64,000 nucleotides of DNA from Siphonodentalium dalli (GCA_032622095.1 CP136061.1:121842754-121906753); one strand, 5' to 3'. Shown: positions 1 through 11,650, counted from the first letter of the stretch. Notes: generated by a model from the letters alone, not told the origin. Numbers and translations are program-made.

Positions 1-1261
1 ATGTGCTTTGGTTCTTGAGATAATGTTAGCGCAACTTACAAAATCTTCGCCAGGGTTATTTTCGTTCATCGATTTCCGTCCGATGTTACATCAATACATT
101 CCGATTACCGAAGTTATTATACGGGTCGAATTTGTGGTTGCATGGATCTATAGTCTAACATTCTCTCAATAATCAAAGCACGTTCAGCGTTGGTACAAAG
201 AGAACAAAACGTAACAGGATTATCGTATTGTCTTTACGTTGTATATGCTAATTCATTATTTGCATATTGGGCTTTCATCTTTGTTAGCAATTTTAATCCC
301 TGTGTATATATGCTTGGTTTATTTCAATCTAAATGTGATTGCACCAAATTCTCAATCCTGATTAATTCCGCGCGATCGCGTGAGATCGTAAGCTCGAATC
401 GATCTTCTGTAATCCCCACCGACACGAGATCACTTGACGGAAATTGCCTTATTGTTCTAAAGGGCAATTTTAATCAAACCAAAATGGCTTTCAAAACTGT
501 CGTACCTCCTTCTCGGACCACATACAAACAGTTTATAATTTTACAAAAACGTTGCGACATGAAGTGGCGGTGTGTCTATCCCTCCCCAACTTTGTCAAAT
601 GTTAAATATTCGAAATTTCAGATCTATCTAAATAGGTCGAGATTTTAAGATAGTTAAATTGTTAAATGTTAAATCAACATGTAGTGTAAAATATGTTGTT
701 TTCAGACCTAGATTTGAATATTTCCACACTGTCAGTAAACTTTTGGACTGAATTGCCATCAGTTGCAAATATTCGAACCATAAAGGGAGATTGTTATTTG
801 GATTTCGTTTGTCTAGTTATAAAGATTAAGGAGCCATTTGAAATATTATATGACAATAGGGGAGGTCCAATTGAACTTTTCCAGAGGCGCATGATAATTT
901 AGGTCTGATCCAAGAAGGTTGCAGTTTTATATAGCGACGCCAACTAAGATATTCTCTAAAGATACGTCTATGTGTGTAATTTGCCAACAAAGCTCTGGTT
1001 TCACAATGTCAATGCTTGAAAAAACGCAATTCTAAGTTAATGGAAACATCACTCGAGCTTACTCGATGTTTACGAATAAGCTTTTAACTGATTAGGAATA
1101 CCATACACAATTACGCAGTGCCATTGCGCTGGATTTGACATGTGAAAATTTCGCGCCATAAATTTAAGTACACGGCCGGACGGCTCTATAGTCAGAAGCA
1201 TCAATAACTTCTTGTGTAGCTTATTTGCAATGACTTCGGCTCTATAATAAAAACCAAACAA
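1..1261. other. no gene or repeat recognised
   Basis: AT-rich unique-looking sequence. ORFs of 152 and 69 codons are open on the plus strand near 190-648 and 693-902, but they show no domain I recognise and no clear splice context, so I treat them as chance. Confidence 0.5.
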
Positions 1262-1990
1262 TAGGTCTCGTTTTCGGTGGCTTACCGCCGGTGGCTACCG
1301 CCAATTGGTGTGCATCAGTATCGGTAGACTATTAATTAATAGGTAAAATCGAAAAATGATTAATTAAGGGCCATAACTCCATCAAATTTTATCGGGCCAG
1401 GCTGGTTTTCGAACTCGTCCGAAATATTCTTGGCAAGTATGTCTATTCCAAATTTTAAACAAATCGGAGGACGTTTGTTGAAGTTATCGCGCTAACGAGC
1501 TGAAAATTCGTGAAAAATGACTAATTAAGGGCCATAACTCTATCAAATTTTATCGGACGAGGCCGGTTTTCGAACTCATCCGAGATATTCTTGGAAGACA
1601 CCTATATACCAAATTACAATCAAATCGGATAACGTTTGTTGAAGTTAACGAGCTGAAAATTCGTGAAAAATGACTAATTAAGAGCCATAACTCTATCAAA
1701 TTTTATCGGACCAGGCCGGTTTTCGAACTCATCCGAGATATTCTTGGGAGACACCTATATACCAAATTTCAATCAAATCGGATAACGTTTGTTGAAGTTA
1801 TCGTGCTAATGTCTGCAGCTTACGTGTATGGATATGTACTCACACACCAATTTTTGTTTTAATCCGTCAATAAACGGTTGAGTTATAAGCAAAGCACGTC
1901 GCCCGCCCGCCCGTCCGTCCGCCGCCCGCCCGCCCACCGTCCCCCATCAAACTATAAGTCGAGTTTTGGAGAAAAAAAACTCGACTAAAA
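1262..1990. repeat. degenerate ~150-bp tandem element, GCCATAACTC family
   Basis: Three imperfect units start near 1352, 1513 and 1666. Each carries the phrases GGGCCATAACTC, TTTTATCGG, TTTTCGAACTC and a CCAAATTT...CAAATCGGA block. The array is followed by a GC-rich CCCGCCCGTCCGTCC tract (about 1901-1940), then a short hairpin with GTCGAGTTTT and AAAACTCGAC arms that closes the element. The left edge is near a GGTGGC/ACCGCC-rich stretch at 1275-1300. The layout (tandem units, C-rich tail, terminal hairpin) is that of a non-autonomous element and not of a gene. A distinct family with the same phrases lies at 50,505-51,560. Confidence 0.7.
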
Positions 1991-2633
1991 ACGTTATTAC
2001 CAACAGTGATCCTGTGTAGGCCGGGAAGTGTATCTTCCCCATGCATTGGGGACCGTTACGCATTTCCGACATTCATAATTTGTGGGGTACTTGACTCTAT
2101 ATGCAAATGTGGAAAATGTATGTTAGGAACACATATCCAGACATATTAAATGCTGACTTACTGTTCAACCCCCGAGTATTTTTATATACAGTTTCATTGA
2201 CGATCTGCACTATATATACATTAGGAGTATGACGCACATGTATCTTCCCTGAGACAATTGACAATATCGTGGCCAAAAGGCACACTCGAACGCAAACTAT
2301 ATGTTAATATTGTATCTCACGTGACTTTGTTATTGAAATCAAGCTTTCCGATTGGTTGGCTACTCGACTCTATTAGTCGTAGTTGTATACTACGCCTTCA
2401 AGTCTCTCCCATCGTGCACTATGCATATGTAGTTTTGACTACTAAAAATAGTAACGAACACTACATCAAACTTTGTTCTGAAACTACCTGTTATTTCGCC
2501 GCTAATCCAAATTAAAGCTTCAGTAAGGCGAACATCAATTGTCTGAACTTAGTAAAAGTTGAAAATAGTAGTTTCCTACTGCTAAATCAAAATATTTTTT
2601 CGATACAATATAATAATTAGAGCATGACTTGTC
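1991..2633. other. no gene recognised
   Basis: No convincing coding, RNA or repeat structure seen; ORFs are short and in AT-rich sequence. Confidence 0.4.
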
Positions 2634-2734
2634 GTGAAATACGCCGATATAGTGCATAGTGCGGTTGTGTAGTTCACTCCGCTTCGCGTCGTGAACTACA
2701 CAACCTCACTATGCACTATATCGGCGTATTTCAC
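2634..2734. repeat. large hairpin with 44-bp arms
   Basis: Left arm 2634-2677 and right arm 2691-2734 are exact reverse complements except for one mismatch. The 13-nt loop, with its closing bases, reads on the minus strand ACGACGCGAAGCGGAGT. The same 17 bases form the loop of the hairpin at 51,561-51,693, whose arms are unrelated. No coding potential. It could be a foldback MITE or a snap-back inverted duplication. Confidence 0.9.
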
Positions 2735-2890
2735 TCCAAGCCATGCGCTATTTATTAAATAGCCGATATATAAAGCGGGGGAATATTTGGTCCGACTCAA
2801 CACAAGTACAGAACCGCTCAAAACGAATCTTGTTATATTGACATGCAACAAGACATCGTATTACAATTTTTCAGGATAGTGTATCTTATA

Positions 2891-3540
2891 TCTCATATAT
2901 ATTTTGAAGACCTCTGTCTGTATGTATGTTTGTTTGTTTGTTTGTTTGTTTGTCATTAATACAAATCTACGATTCTCGACCGATCGGGACGAAACTTGGT
3001 ACGTGTGTGTAGTTTGACCAGGCGGTGAACGTTGTCGTATTGGCGAGCCCGTGCGGCGCCCGCTTCGCGCATGCGCAGACGAGATCTCGGGAACGGGTGG
3101 AGCTATCGACTTGAAATTTGCTATGTGAATGTATCTTGCCCCGGATACGAATTTTATCGGGTCGCCGAGCCCGTGCGACGCCAGCTTCGCGCATGCGCAG
3201 ACGAGATCTCGGAAACGGGTGGAGCTATCGACTTGAAATTTGCTATGTGAATGTATCTTGCCCCGGATACGAATGTTATCGGGTCGCCGAGCCCGTGCGA
3301 CGCCAGCTTCGCGCATGCGCAGACGAGATCTCGGAAACGGGTGGAGCTATCGACTTGAAATTTGGTATGTGAATCTATCTTGCCCCGGATAGGAATTTTA
3401 TCGGGTCGCCGAGCCCGTGCGACACCAGCTTCGCGCATGCGCAGACTAGATCTCGGAAACGGGTGGAGCTATCGACTTGAAATTTGGTTTTTGAATAGCC
3501 CGGACAACGTCGCCCGGACAACGTCGGGCTCATCGGCTAG
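2891..3540 (+). mobile_element. non-autonomous Helitron, copy 1 of a tandem pair
   Basis: The element begins TCTCATATATATTTTGAAGA directly after an A. It ends in CTAG at 3537-3540, preceded by a GC-rich hairpin (GCCCGGACAACGTCGGGC type) about 10 bases upstream. These are standard Helitron signatures: 5' TC, 3' hairpin plus CTRR, insertion between A and T, no target-site duplication. Inside are a TTTG/TCTG microsatellite, a CGATCGGGACGAAACTTGG block and four units of about 122 bp centred on GCGCATGCGC. The 3' hairpin motif is duplicated here (GCCCGGACAACGTC twice), as in the copy at 40,668-41,206. No Rep/helicase coding is present. Overlapping ORFs on both strands are translations of the 122-bp repeats. 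Confidence 0.85.
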
Positions 3541-4168
3541 TCTCATATATATTTTGAAGACCTCTGTTTGTTTGTTTGTTTGTCTGTCTGTCTGTCATTT
3601 ATACAAATCTACGATTCTCGACCGATCGGGACGAAACTTGGTACGTGTGAGTAGTTTTACCAGGCGGTGAACGTTGTCGTATTGGCGAGTCCGTGCGGCG
3701 CCCGCTTCGCGCATGCGCAGACCAGATCTCGGAAACGGGTGGAGCTATCGACTTGAAATTTGCTATGTGAATGTATCTTGCCCCGGATACGAATTTTATC
3801 GGGTCGCCGAGCCCGTGCGACGCCAGCTTCGCGCATGCGCAGACGATATCTCGGAAACGGTTGGAGCTATCGACTTGAAATTTGGTATGTGAATGTATCT
3901 TGCCCCGGATACGAATTTTATCGGGTCGCCGAGCCCGTGCGACGCCAGCTTCGCGCATGCGCAGACGAGATCTCGGAAACGGGTGGAGCTATCGACTTGA
4001 AATTTGGTATGTGAATGTATCTTGCCCCGGATACGAATTTTATCGGGTCGCCGAGCCCATGCGACGCCAGCTTCGCGCATGCGCAGACCAGATCTCGGAA
4101 ACGGGTAGAGCTATCGACTTGAAATTTGGTTTTTGAATAGCCCGGACAACGTCGGGCTCATCGGCTAG
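3541..4168 (+). mobile_element. non-autonomous Helitron, copy 2, head-to-tail
   Basis: Starts with the same TCTCATATATATTTTGAAGA at the base after the CTAG of copy 1, and ends in CTAG at 4165-4168 followed by T. The pair as a whole sits between A and T with no base at the junction. It has four 122-bp GCGCATGCGC units and a single, unduplicated 3' hairpin. Head-to-tail arrays are expected if rolling-circle replication reads through the terminator, or if a second copy inserts exactly at the first copy's terminus. Confidence 0.85.
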
Positions 4169-5844
4169 TTATATATATATATCTGTTTTCTTGTTGACTT
4201 CATTTTTGCAATGGTATATATTATACACGTGGAATACGATATATATAATGCCCTTGGGGTTTCGCACAAATTGTGGAAGGTACCATGGTTTATTCCTGAA
4301 TGTGATATAATGTGATAAATGTTTTTTACGACCGTATAAGTGTTTTGTTTTGTAAAACTGGATGATTTACCACCGATAGTTGACGAACATTGCCACTTCG
4401 ATTTATTTCTGGGCGATGATAAATCAAGTTTAAATTTACTATAGGTCAGGTATTGCACTATGTAAAATGCGATTGTTGAGCAGTCCAGGTGTTCTAATGT
4501 CCGGTGATCACCTAACATTTCCGAAACCTATATGTTATTTGGTGGAATATGACGATCAAATCATATAATATATATATATCGTGACTATTTTTTATGGTAT
4601 ATATTAAAAACAAAGCTTCAAAATGCCTATATCTTTACATATCAAGACTCTTGATGTGTAAAGGTATAGTCATATATATAGTGTCTTTGTTTTTTATTCC
4701 AGATACTGTATGTATACTCACGCATGAACACGTTTGGACTGTATTCTGTGCAATGGACCATCACTACAGTGTCGCCCTTTCTAGCAATATTGTCGAGGTA
4801 CCCTGGAATGAGAAGCAGAGAGAGATGTAGTGTATGTGAAACAATTTGTCGTGTCCAGGCACTTGTTGGGGTGACATAAATACATCTCAATATGCATAGA
4901 TACTATAGTGTGATCTTCGCGAGGCGACAGATACTGTCCATCAAATAAGTCTTTGCATGGCATATGAAGTACATATAAAAGTATCCCCCTTATTTCGAGC
5001 ACGGGAACTGGGTGAAAGGGTGGCAAAAATCAGCATTTGTTAGTATAATTTAAAGCTTTAAACCGCCTAGTGCATGCTTCTACACGTGCACCAAATCACT
5101 GTCAGCTAATTTCTGTCTGAAACTCTTAACTGTTGTTGAAAATCTTCAACAAAAATGCGACAAGCCCTGAAAATCCACCCCTGTGGCTGTGTGGCCATGG
5201 TCATGGACAAGGACTCACTGTTGGTTGGTGTTTGAAAAAAATGTGCATTTGAACGTGAGCGTTTGGCGATCATTAATAACGCGGAACATCAATCGCATGC
5301 ATTTGTGTGACTATGTGCGACACGAGGCGTGCAACACCCGCACATAGTAATATGCATATATTATATCGCCCTTGTTGCCATGCTACAGTTATGGGTGCTC
5401 GCGAACTAAATTGCACTGAACATACAACCATTAACATATTAGTCCATAAAACTCCAGAGTTATATCAGTCATCGTGTCTGGCGTCTGGTGCACACGGATG
5501 TGCTTTCGAAATTAAAATAGAGCCCATCGGTCTGATATGGGTGTTTGTTAGCTAAGGTTGACAGTAATAATGTTCAGTGCCATGTTGGCATTGCCTCGTG
5601 GAATAATAACTCGGTGTTAAATGATACGGACAATCTTTGAAGTTTTAGCTTATTTGAATCTCCACGTTATAAAATATATACACTCTAAAAAATCGAGGGA
5701 CAAACACTTCCCAGGTGAGGCAATATAATAATTTCAATTTGGGAGGAGGGGTAAATCGATAAAAGACGAGATACAGAAATACAGACGTTATACTGGCTTA
5801 TTCGTAACTCGATCGCATCTTTTTTCTGTTCTTATGTTCCAGCC
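4169..5844. other. unique sequence, no gene recognised
   Basis: Contains AT microsatellites (4171-4180, 4567-4580) and several 70-117-codon ORFs without recognisable domains. I see no RNA gene or mobile element. Confidence 0.4.
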
Positions 5845-6116
5845 TTAACCCTTTCTACACTAAACTGATTCTCACTTTAACTTACATGAGTATAAATTGA
5901 ACTGGTATATTATTCATTTAGAGGGGTGCTCAGGTAATAAAAGCAGACGACATGCATAAAAACAGATAATAGAAGGGCATACTGATTCATATTCATTGGT
6001 GGGAATTGTCAGATAATAGGTTCAACAAACAACCTATGGTCGTTTGTTGAACTTATCATCTGAACATTTCCTAGGTGAACTACTCGTCAATGAGTATTTA
6101 GTGAAGAAAGGGTTAA
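5845..6116 (+). mobile_element. TTAA MITE family 5, copy A
   Basis: A 272-bp element bounded by TTAA at both ends. Terminal inverted repeats are CCCTTTCTACACTAAA on the left and TTTAGTGAAGAAAGGG on the right. A near-palindrome at 6020-6052 (arms GTTCAACAAAC / GTTTGTTGAAC) is centred on ACCTATGGT. TTAACCC ends are typical of piggyBac-superfamily elements. No coding capacity. Four other copies lie in this window. Confidence 0.85.
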
Positions 6117-6615
6117 GCACTCATATAGCTATAACATTTACATAATCTGAAAAGAATGACCGCGACCTCTGTAGATGCTGTTTGATGTGTGGCTGTTATA
6201 TACGCTCCAACTGAATGGATAATTCCAACATCGGGCAAACATTTTCAATTGTGTGCAACTTTGCAGATATATCAAATATCGGAGTCCGTGGCATTCACCA
6301 AGGGTAGTGCATTATCTTGAATATGTCTGTGTGACGGTATATACCCATTTCATTTGAATATTCTTGTAAACCAAAACAATGAATAATTCAAGAGTCTAAA
6401 CTATCCGTCTAAGTGCGAAACTGGGAAATGATAACATGTATTGTGTTGCGTTGGTGTTTATAATAATCAGGTTCAGATCCACCGATAGAATTAAATTATG
6501 CTATTGTGATTTGGCGCAAAAATCACCAAAAATGACAACCCAAGGGTGTAAATACTACACATTGGTTTCGGTTTGCAGCACTTTTGCTGTAGTGATATTC
6601 GCTTGTATGCTGACT
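6117..6615. other. no gene recognised
   Basis: Short AT-rich stretch between a MITE and a minisatellite; a 61-codon ORF at 6436-6621 has no recognisable domain. Confidence 0.4.
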
Positions 6616-6985
6616 ATATAGCCACATTGACTATGTAGTGACATTGATTTTGTAGCCACGTTGACCATATAGCCACATTGACTACGTAGCTACATTGGCT
6701 ATATAGCCACATTGACTATGTAGCCACATTGGCTATGTAGCCACTTTGACCATATAACCATATTGACTATGTAGCAACATTGACTATATAGCCACATTGA
6801 CTATGTAGCCACATTGACTGTGTAGCCACATTGACTATGTAGCCACTTTGACTGTATAGCCACATTGACTATGTAACCACGTTGACTATGTAACCACATT
6901 GACTAGAGAGCCACATTGACTGGATAGCCACATTGACTGGATAGCCACATTGACTAGGTGGCCACATTGACTATGTAACCACACC
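6616..6985 (+). repeat. 17-bp minisatellite
   Basis: About 22 tandem copies of a unit close to TAGCCACATTGACTATG, with scattered substitutions (GACCATATAACCA, GACTGGATAGCCA and similar). The period is 17, so the array changes frame every unit and is not a coding repeat. Confidence 0.95.
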
Positions 6986-7234
6986 GATAAAGGTGAGGTT
7001 AGGATAGCTCCGCGGCAAGGGGCAGCGTAACACAAAAATTAGGCACGGCCATATAGAGGAAATAAAAACGAACATATATATACGGGTAACATTTCTTCCT
7101 ACTTTAGAAGATATCTTTTCAGTAGCGCGAGAAATGTTATAGTACATACAACAGCAATGTCATTATACAACAATGACACACGCACATGCAACCGAACCTG
7201 TTTAACAATTAAACTGGTTAAAATTAGATCTTCC

Positions 7235-7538
7235 CACAACTCTCAAAAAACAAAGCTGCATCAGCGAGTGTATCTCCCGCCACTCAACACCCATCTCTCT
7301 CCCACTTCTCTTATAATTATGTTTAATCACTCTCGATTCTCCCTCCTCCCCTCTCTCTCTTCTCTCTTGTCTCTCTCTCCCTCTCTATATCTCTCTTCCA
7401 TCCCCTCCCATAATCTCTATCTCTCTCCCCATAACTCTCTAAAAACAAAGCTGCATCAGCGAGTGTATCTCCCGCCATTAAACACATCCCTCTCCCTCTC
7501 ACTTCTCTTTTTAATTATGTTCAATCACCCTCGATTCT

Positions 7539-7576
<38 letters not shown>

Positions 7577-7662
7577 ATCTCTTGCCTCTCCCCCTCTCCC
7601 ATCCCCTCCCCTAATATCTCTCCCCTCTCTCCCTCCCCTCCCCTAATTAATCTCTCTCCCCC

Positions 7663-7693
<31 letters not shown>

Positions 7694-7715
7694 CCTCTCT
7701 CTCTCTCATTCTTCT
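7235..7715 (+). repeat. CT-rich low-complexity tract with a 196-bp duplication
   Basis: Dominated by CT and CCCT runs, including long (CT)n at 7541-7572 and 7666-7690. The phrase CAAAGCTGCATCAGCGAGTG occurs at about 7251 and 7447, so the tract grew by at least one tandem duplication of about 196 bp. The 198-codon Ser/Leu/Pro-rich ORF across it is a low-complexity translation. Confidence 0.9.
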
Positions 7716-8037
7716 GTGGTATTTCAACATCTAGCTATATTACATTTGCCTGAAACAATTTTGTGAAATGATTTATCTGACGCGGATTACACCTAGCATG
7801 AATCTCAGGACACAACACATATAAGGCTCAGTTTATAACCGGTTTCATCGACGAGGAAGCAGGTAGATTTGTCGATACGATTAAACTGTCAGACAATAAC
7901 ATTTCTAAGAAGCTCTTGAGCGTTGGTCTGTAATATATTCTAATCAGTCAATATGAAGGTCAATAATCAAACATGGGACATCCATTACGCGTGACGGCAG
8001 TAACCCTGGGAAACAAGTACCGGATATATGTTCCCTT

Positions 8038-8544
8038 TTAAAGGTACGGTTGGCCTTGGCGGTGAGTATCCTGTGAAAATATTTCCACCCGTCAAAAACC
8101 ACCACAAACAGAAAGAACATCAAAATGTAGACAGACTTTGTCCGTATATAAATAAGAAATATCGCATAAACAGTATGTTATTCTCATATGTTTAACCATT
8201 GTTATGTAAACAAAAGCATAAAAAGTTACTTTTCTGGTGTTTGTTTATATTATGATGGTAAACATAAAGAGTGTTCTTTGTTGGTGAATTCCCGATATGG
8301 AACTAATAAAGAGCGTTTATGCCATGTGTGTGTGTGATTAGCCAGTAGCATTGTGCTGTCCTCTGTAACCCAATCAGGCTCTTGCTTAGGTAAAATATAG
8401 TAGGTATTTATGATAACATGCTGTTTACGCGATGATACGCATGGTATATATGAACGGAACTGTATGCGTTTTCATGTTTTTCTGTTTACGGTGTTTGGAA
8501 CAAATATGAATATTTTCGACAATTAAGGCCTCACGTGCCTTTAA
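8038..8544 (+). mobile_element. TTAA MITE family 4, copy A
   Basis: TTAA at 8038-8041 and 8541-8544. Termini read AGGTACGGTTGGCCTT and AAGGCCTCACGTGCCT. The inside carries two ATAAAGAGYG motifs, GTAAACAAAAGC and a GTTTACGGTGTTTGGAACAA block. An inverted copy is at 29,356-29,860 and a more diverged one at 49,710-50,248. Its right TTAA is also the left TTAA of the next MITE. No coding capacity. Confidence 0.85.
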
Positions 8545-8808
8545 CCATGTCTATACTAAGTGGATTCTTACACCAGTTATAAAAGTATACATTGTAATGG
8601 TCTATTATTCATTTGGATGTATGTTCAGGAAATATCTGCAGAAGACGACAGATTACAGAAAGTATAGAAGGATTCATATTAATTGGTGCGAAATATTCGT
8701 ATACTAAGTTCAAAATCGACCTATGGTCGTTTGTTGAACTTTTTATCTGAACATTTCCAATGGGATAGCTACTCGTCTACATGTATTAGTATTTATTATA
8801 GAAAGTAC
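8541..8808 (+). mobile_element. TTAA MITE family 5, copy B
   Basis: Begins at the TTAA shared with the preceding family 4 element. It carries the family 5 phrases CTATACTAAGTGGATTCTT, ATAAAAGTATACATTGTAAT, GCAGACGACA and the CGACCTATGGTCG palindrome. The right terminus has decayed to TATAGAAAGTAC. Confidence 0.8.
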
Positions 8809-9453
8809 AAATTTGCCAAGACACTTCGTAGCTCACGATTCTAAATATGTGGTTTCTGGTATCGGATTGAATACAAACGCATTTGTGATGCGATTTGGAT
8901 GCTCAATTGGAACCTAGTGACCTAGAAGCATTGGACGCTAAATCAATAAATTGAGATTCTTATAAGGGCTGATTGATTTGTTTCTGTTCGACGATAGAAT
9001 GTCGTATTCCCCTGGCATTGTACTGTATTTTATCACCGGTGACTAGAGAATTCGGAAATCAATTTAATTCTTTCAATCAAATGGTATCGTCCCAGAAAAC
9101 CTGCTTCGGGGAAATACGCATTTATGTCCCATCATGTTCTGCCATTGGCGCAACAGTTGTTGAGATTGGCTGAGTTATCTGGAAATAGCCCCAAATATAT
9201 GGCATGCAGTGTGGGTATTTAGGTATCCTCAATAAAAGCAACCACCGTCGCGTTTTAGTCGATATTGTGCTTGATAATGTGTATGTGGTATAAAACAGCA
9301 TGTCACATGCGTGTGGACTAACACGTCTAACGTTAATGTTGAATGAAACACAAACAATTGAGGGTCGAATATTAAGCGGTAAACTGCTCTATGATGAAGT
9401 GAAAACATTCAGCGATGTCCAGATTCATTCTGTATACACACACACACGATATA
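8809..9453. other. no gene recognised
   Basis: Unique AT-rich sequence; two 66-codon ORFs without recognisable features and a short CACACA run near 9438. Confidence 0.4.
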
Positions 9454-9695
9454 TTAACCCTTGTCATACTAAATGGATTCTTCCTTCCACTCAGTTATAA
9501 AAGTATACATTGTAATTCGTTATTATAATCGGGAGGGGTGTTCAGTTAAAACGAGCAGACGACATACACGAAAAGAGATAATACAAGCGCAGAATGATTC
9601 ATATCCTTTGGAGGGATATGTTCAGATAATATGTTCAACAAACGACCTATAATGGAAAATAATCGCCATTGAGTATTTAGTATAGAAGGGTCTAA
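9454..9695 (+). mobile_element. TTAA MITE family 5, copy C
   Basis: Left TTAACCC at 9454-9460, followed by CATACTAAATGGATTCTT, ATAAAAGTATACATTGTAAT and GCAGACGACATACA. The central palindrome is degraded (CGACCTATAATGG). The right end TTTAGTATAGAAGGG lacks a perfect TTAA. Confidence 0.8.
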
Positions 9696-11650
9696 AGAGG
9701 TTTCGAAACATGTACAACTTACCATGTTGGTTACCAGCTTGTTTCAGCTAGTTAACATAAGGAAATCGATCTCGGGTAAGGGACAATATGTATATGGTCT
9801 TTTTACCAGTGGGCGGTACTACCGCTGTGGGTGTGGCCTCAGTGGAAAGCTCCATTTGGTTGAGCTTCAGCGTCGGCATTAATCACGCGGGGTTGTTAAC
9901 ACATGATCAAATCATTCATGGGGAAGATATACCGCTGCTTCTGCAATATCTAAACAGCGTTTGGACTTGGAATGTTCACCAATGTTAGATTCCCGAATCG
10001 TAGTTTCCACACAATCCGCAGTGTACGGTTATGAACTATACAGCAGAATCAGTCATTTGTCCGTCCGTTATTAGAAAATTAAGAAGTTATACAAGTAATT
10101 GTCGATTCAGCAATTTCTTTGAATGTATACGCTCCAGTACGTGTGTTATTTTTCTCTAAAAGTTAACTGTAATCATGAGATTACGAAAATTCTCAATAAC
10201 ATCTTAATTGCTTCATTAATACTATTTGTAAACATGGGTGTGCTGAAACCTCGGTAATCATGTCTATCATAAGGTTGTGAGAATCGATGGAACAGGTGCT
10301 ATTTTCTCAGAGTCTGAACTAAGTAGATCCGGATGTATAGGTAAATTGGATGCAACCAAGAAATGGATTCAGTAAATTGGATCGTTAACCTGAGGTCGTT
10401 ACAATGTTCACATATGACGGTTATAGCCTTCGAATGCTCGGGTTTGATTTGGTTTTCTGGGTTTATCGTCATTTCAGTTTCACGTTGGTGGAAGATAGAC
10501 AGTGGAGACGGTTGTTTTAACCAGGCGATGGGGTTGTAGGTTCTCTATCCGACTAGGGATTGTTTTTCTTGAGTGCATTGGCATGTAATTTGAAATTTGA
10601 GCGCAGATTTGATTTATCAGAACGTTCCACAATGAATAATATACCACAATACCTAAATAGATAGGCAATGACGTCCACGCAAGGGTGAATTTCGCCATTT
10701 CGTTTACACAGTTATGGTCAGCGGGCATATCACATCGTTAGTATCAACGAACATGAATTCCGGATATCACTGTTTGTCTGCGAATTGATTTGAAAATGGA
10801 GAATTGTATAAAAAAAAAAATAATGCTCGGAAATAGTAAATTTTTCGCCTTTCATGACCATTTGAATCAGAATAAATTATGAAACCATGCGATGATTATA
10901 CTGCATACTGGTTTCAATAAAGTGCACATGTTTTGAATTTTATTAAAACCAGACAACAATATGAACTGAATTTATTTATTCTAATATAAACGTATAACTG
11001 TATATAAATATATTGAACTATACGCTAAGGACAACGTGTCCTTGACATCTATACAATGCAACCATTTGTAACAATAACATTTCGCTTGCTTGCCATCATT
11101 ATAGATGAAGCCAAATCCTTGAATTAGAATAGAAGCACGAAATGAAATGCGGGTCACGTCTGACCAAATAGAAGAGGCCAAGCAAGGATCGAAAACGTGT
11201 TCACCAATAACTTATCTGAGAATCTGAGAGCTCAGAACCATCCCGGAATTTGATGCAGTAAATTTGGGTCGCGCTAAATTCTAATCATATCTCATTGGTC
11301 AAGATTGAGACCGATTATACATGTATTATTATCATATATACGTGGCCTCAGTTGTATATAGACATGTGTATAGCGCTTATGTATAGTATACAGCGCCCAC
11401 GACCTCTTGATGGAAATGTATATCATATAGGTTTCCATTTGTTTTGACAAACGATGCATATGGGACTTGGGTCACAAAACAGCTCGTAATATTTATGTAT
11501 ATTTTTATTCAAAGATCAAAGCCACCACCTGATATATGTAAATGAGTAACAGTAGCCAAATTAATACCGACGCACTTGTATATGTTCTCATTACATATTT
11601 TCACAATATTTTTGTGGTCTTCATCCTCCGGCAATGAAAATATTCGTGTA
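9696..11650. other. unique sequence, no gene recognised
   Basis: No repeat, tRNA or convincing exon seen. The 66-codon plus-strand ORF at 9788-9988 and the 82-codon minus-strand ORF at 10,480-10,728 show no domain I can name. A CAAT- and TATA-like AT-rich background makes promoter calls unsafe. Confidence 0.4.

Noticed and set aside
190-648. 152-codon plus-strand ORF
   Set aside because: No recognisable motif, and nothing such as a promoter, splice site or conserved neighbour supports it.
2861-4136. Overlapping ORFs on both strands with MREAGVARARRPDK / SCPGYEFYRVAEPV peptides
   Set aside because: They arise from the 122-bp GC-rich Helitron units, recur in several frames and carry no known domain.
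6616-6985. CRISPR-like array
   Set aside because: Units are contiguous 17-bp repeats without spacers in a eukaryotic context.
7157-7753. 198-codon ORF, longest in the window
   Set aside because: It is a translation of CT-rich low-complexity DNA with an internal 196-bp duplication; no domain or natural composition.
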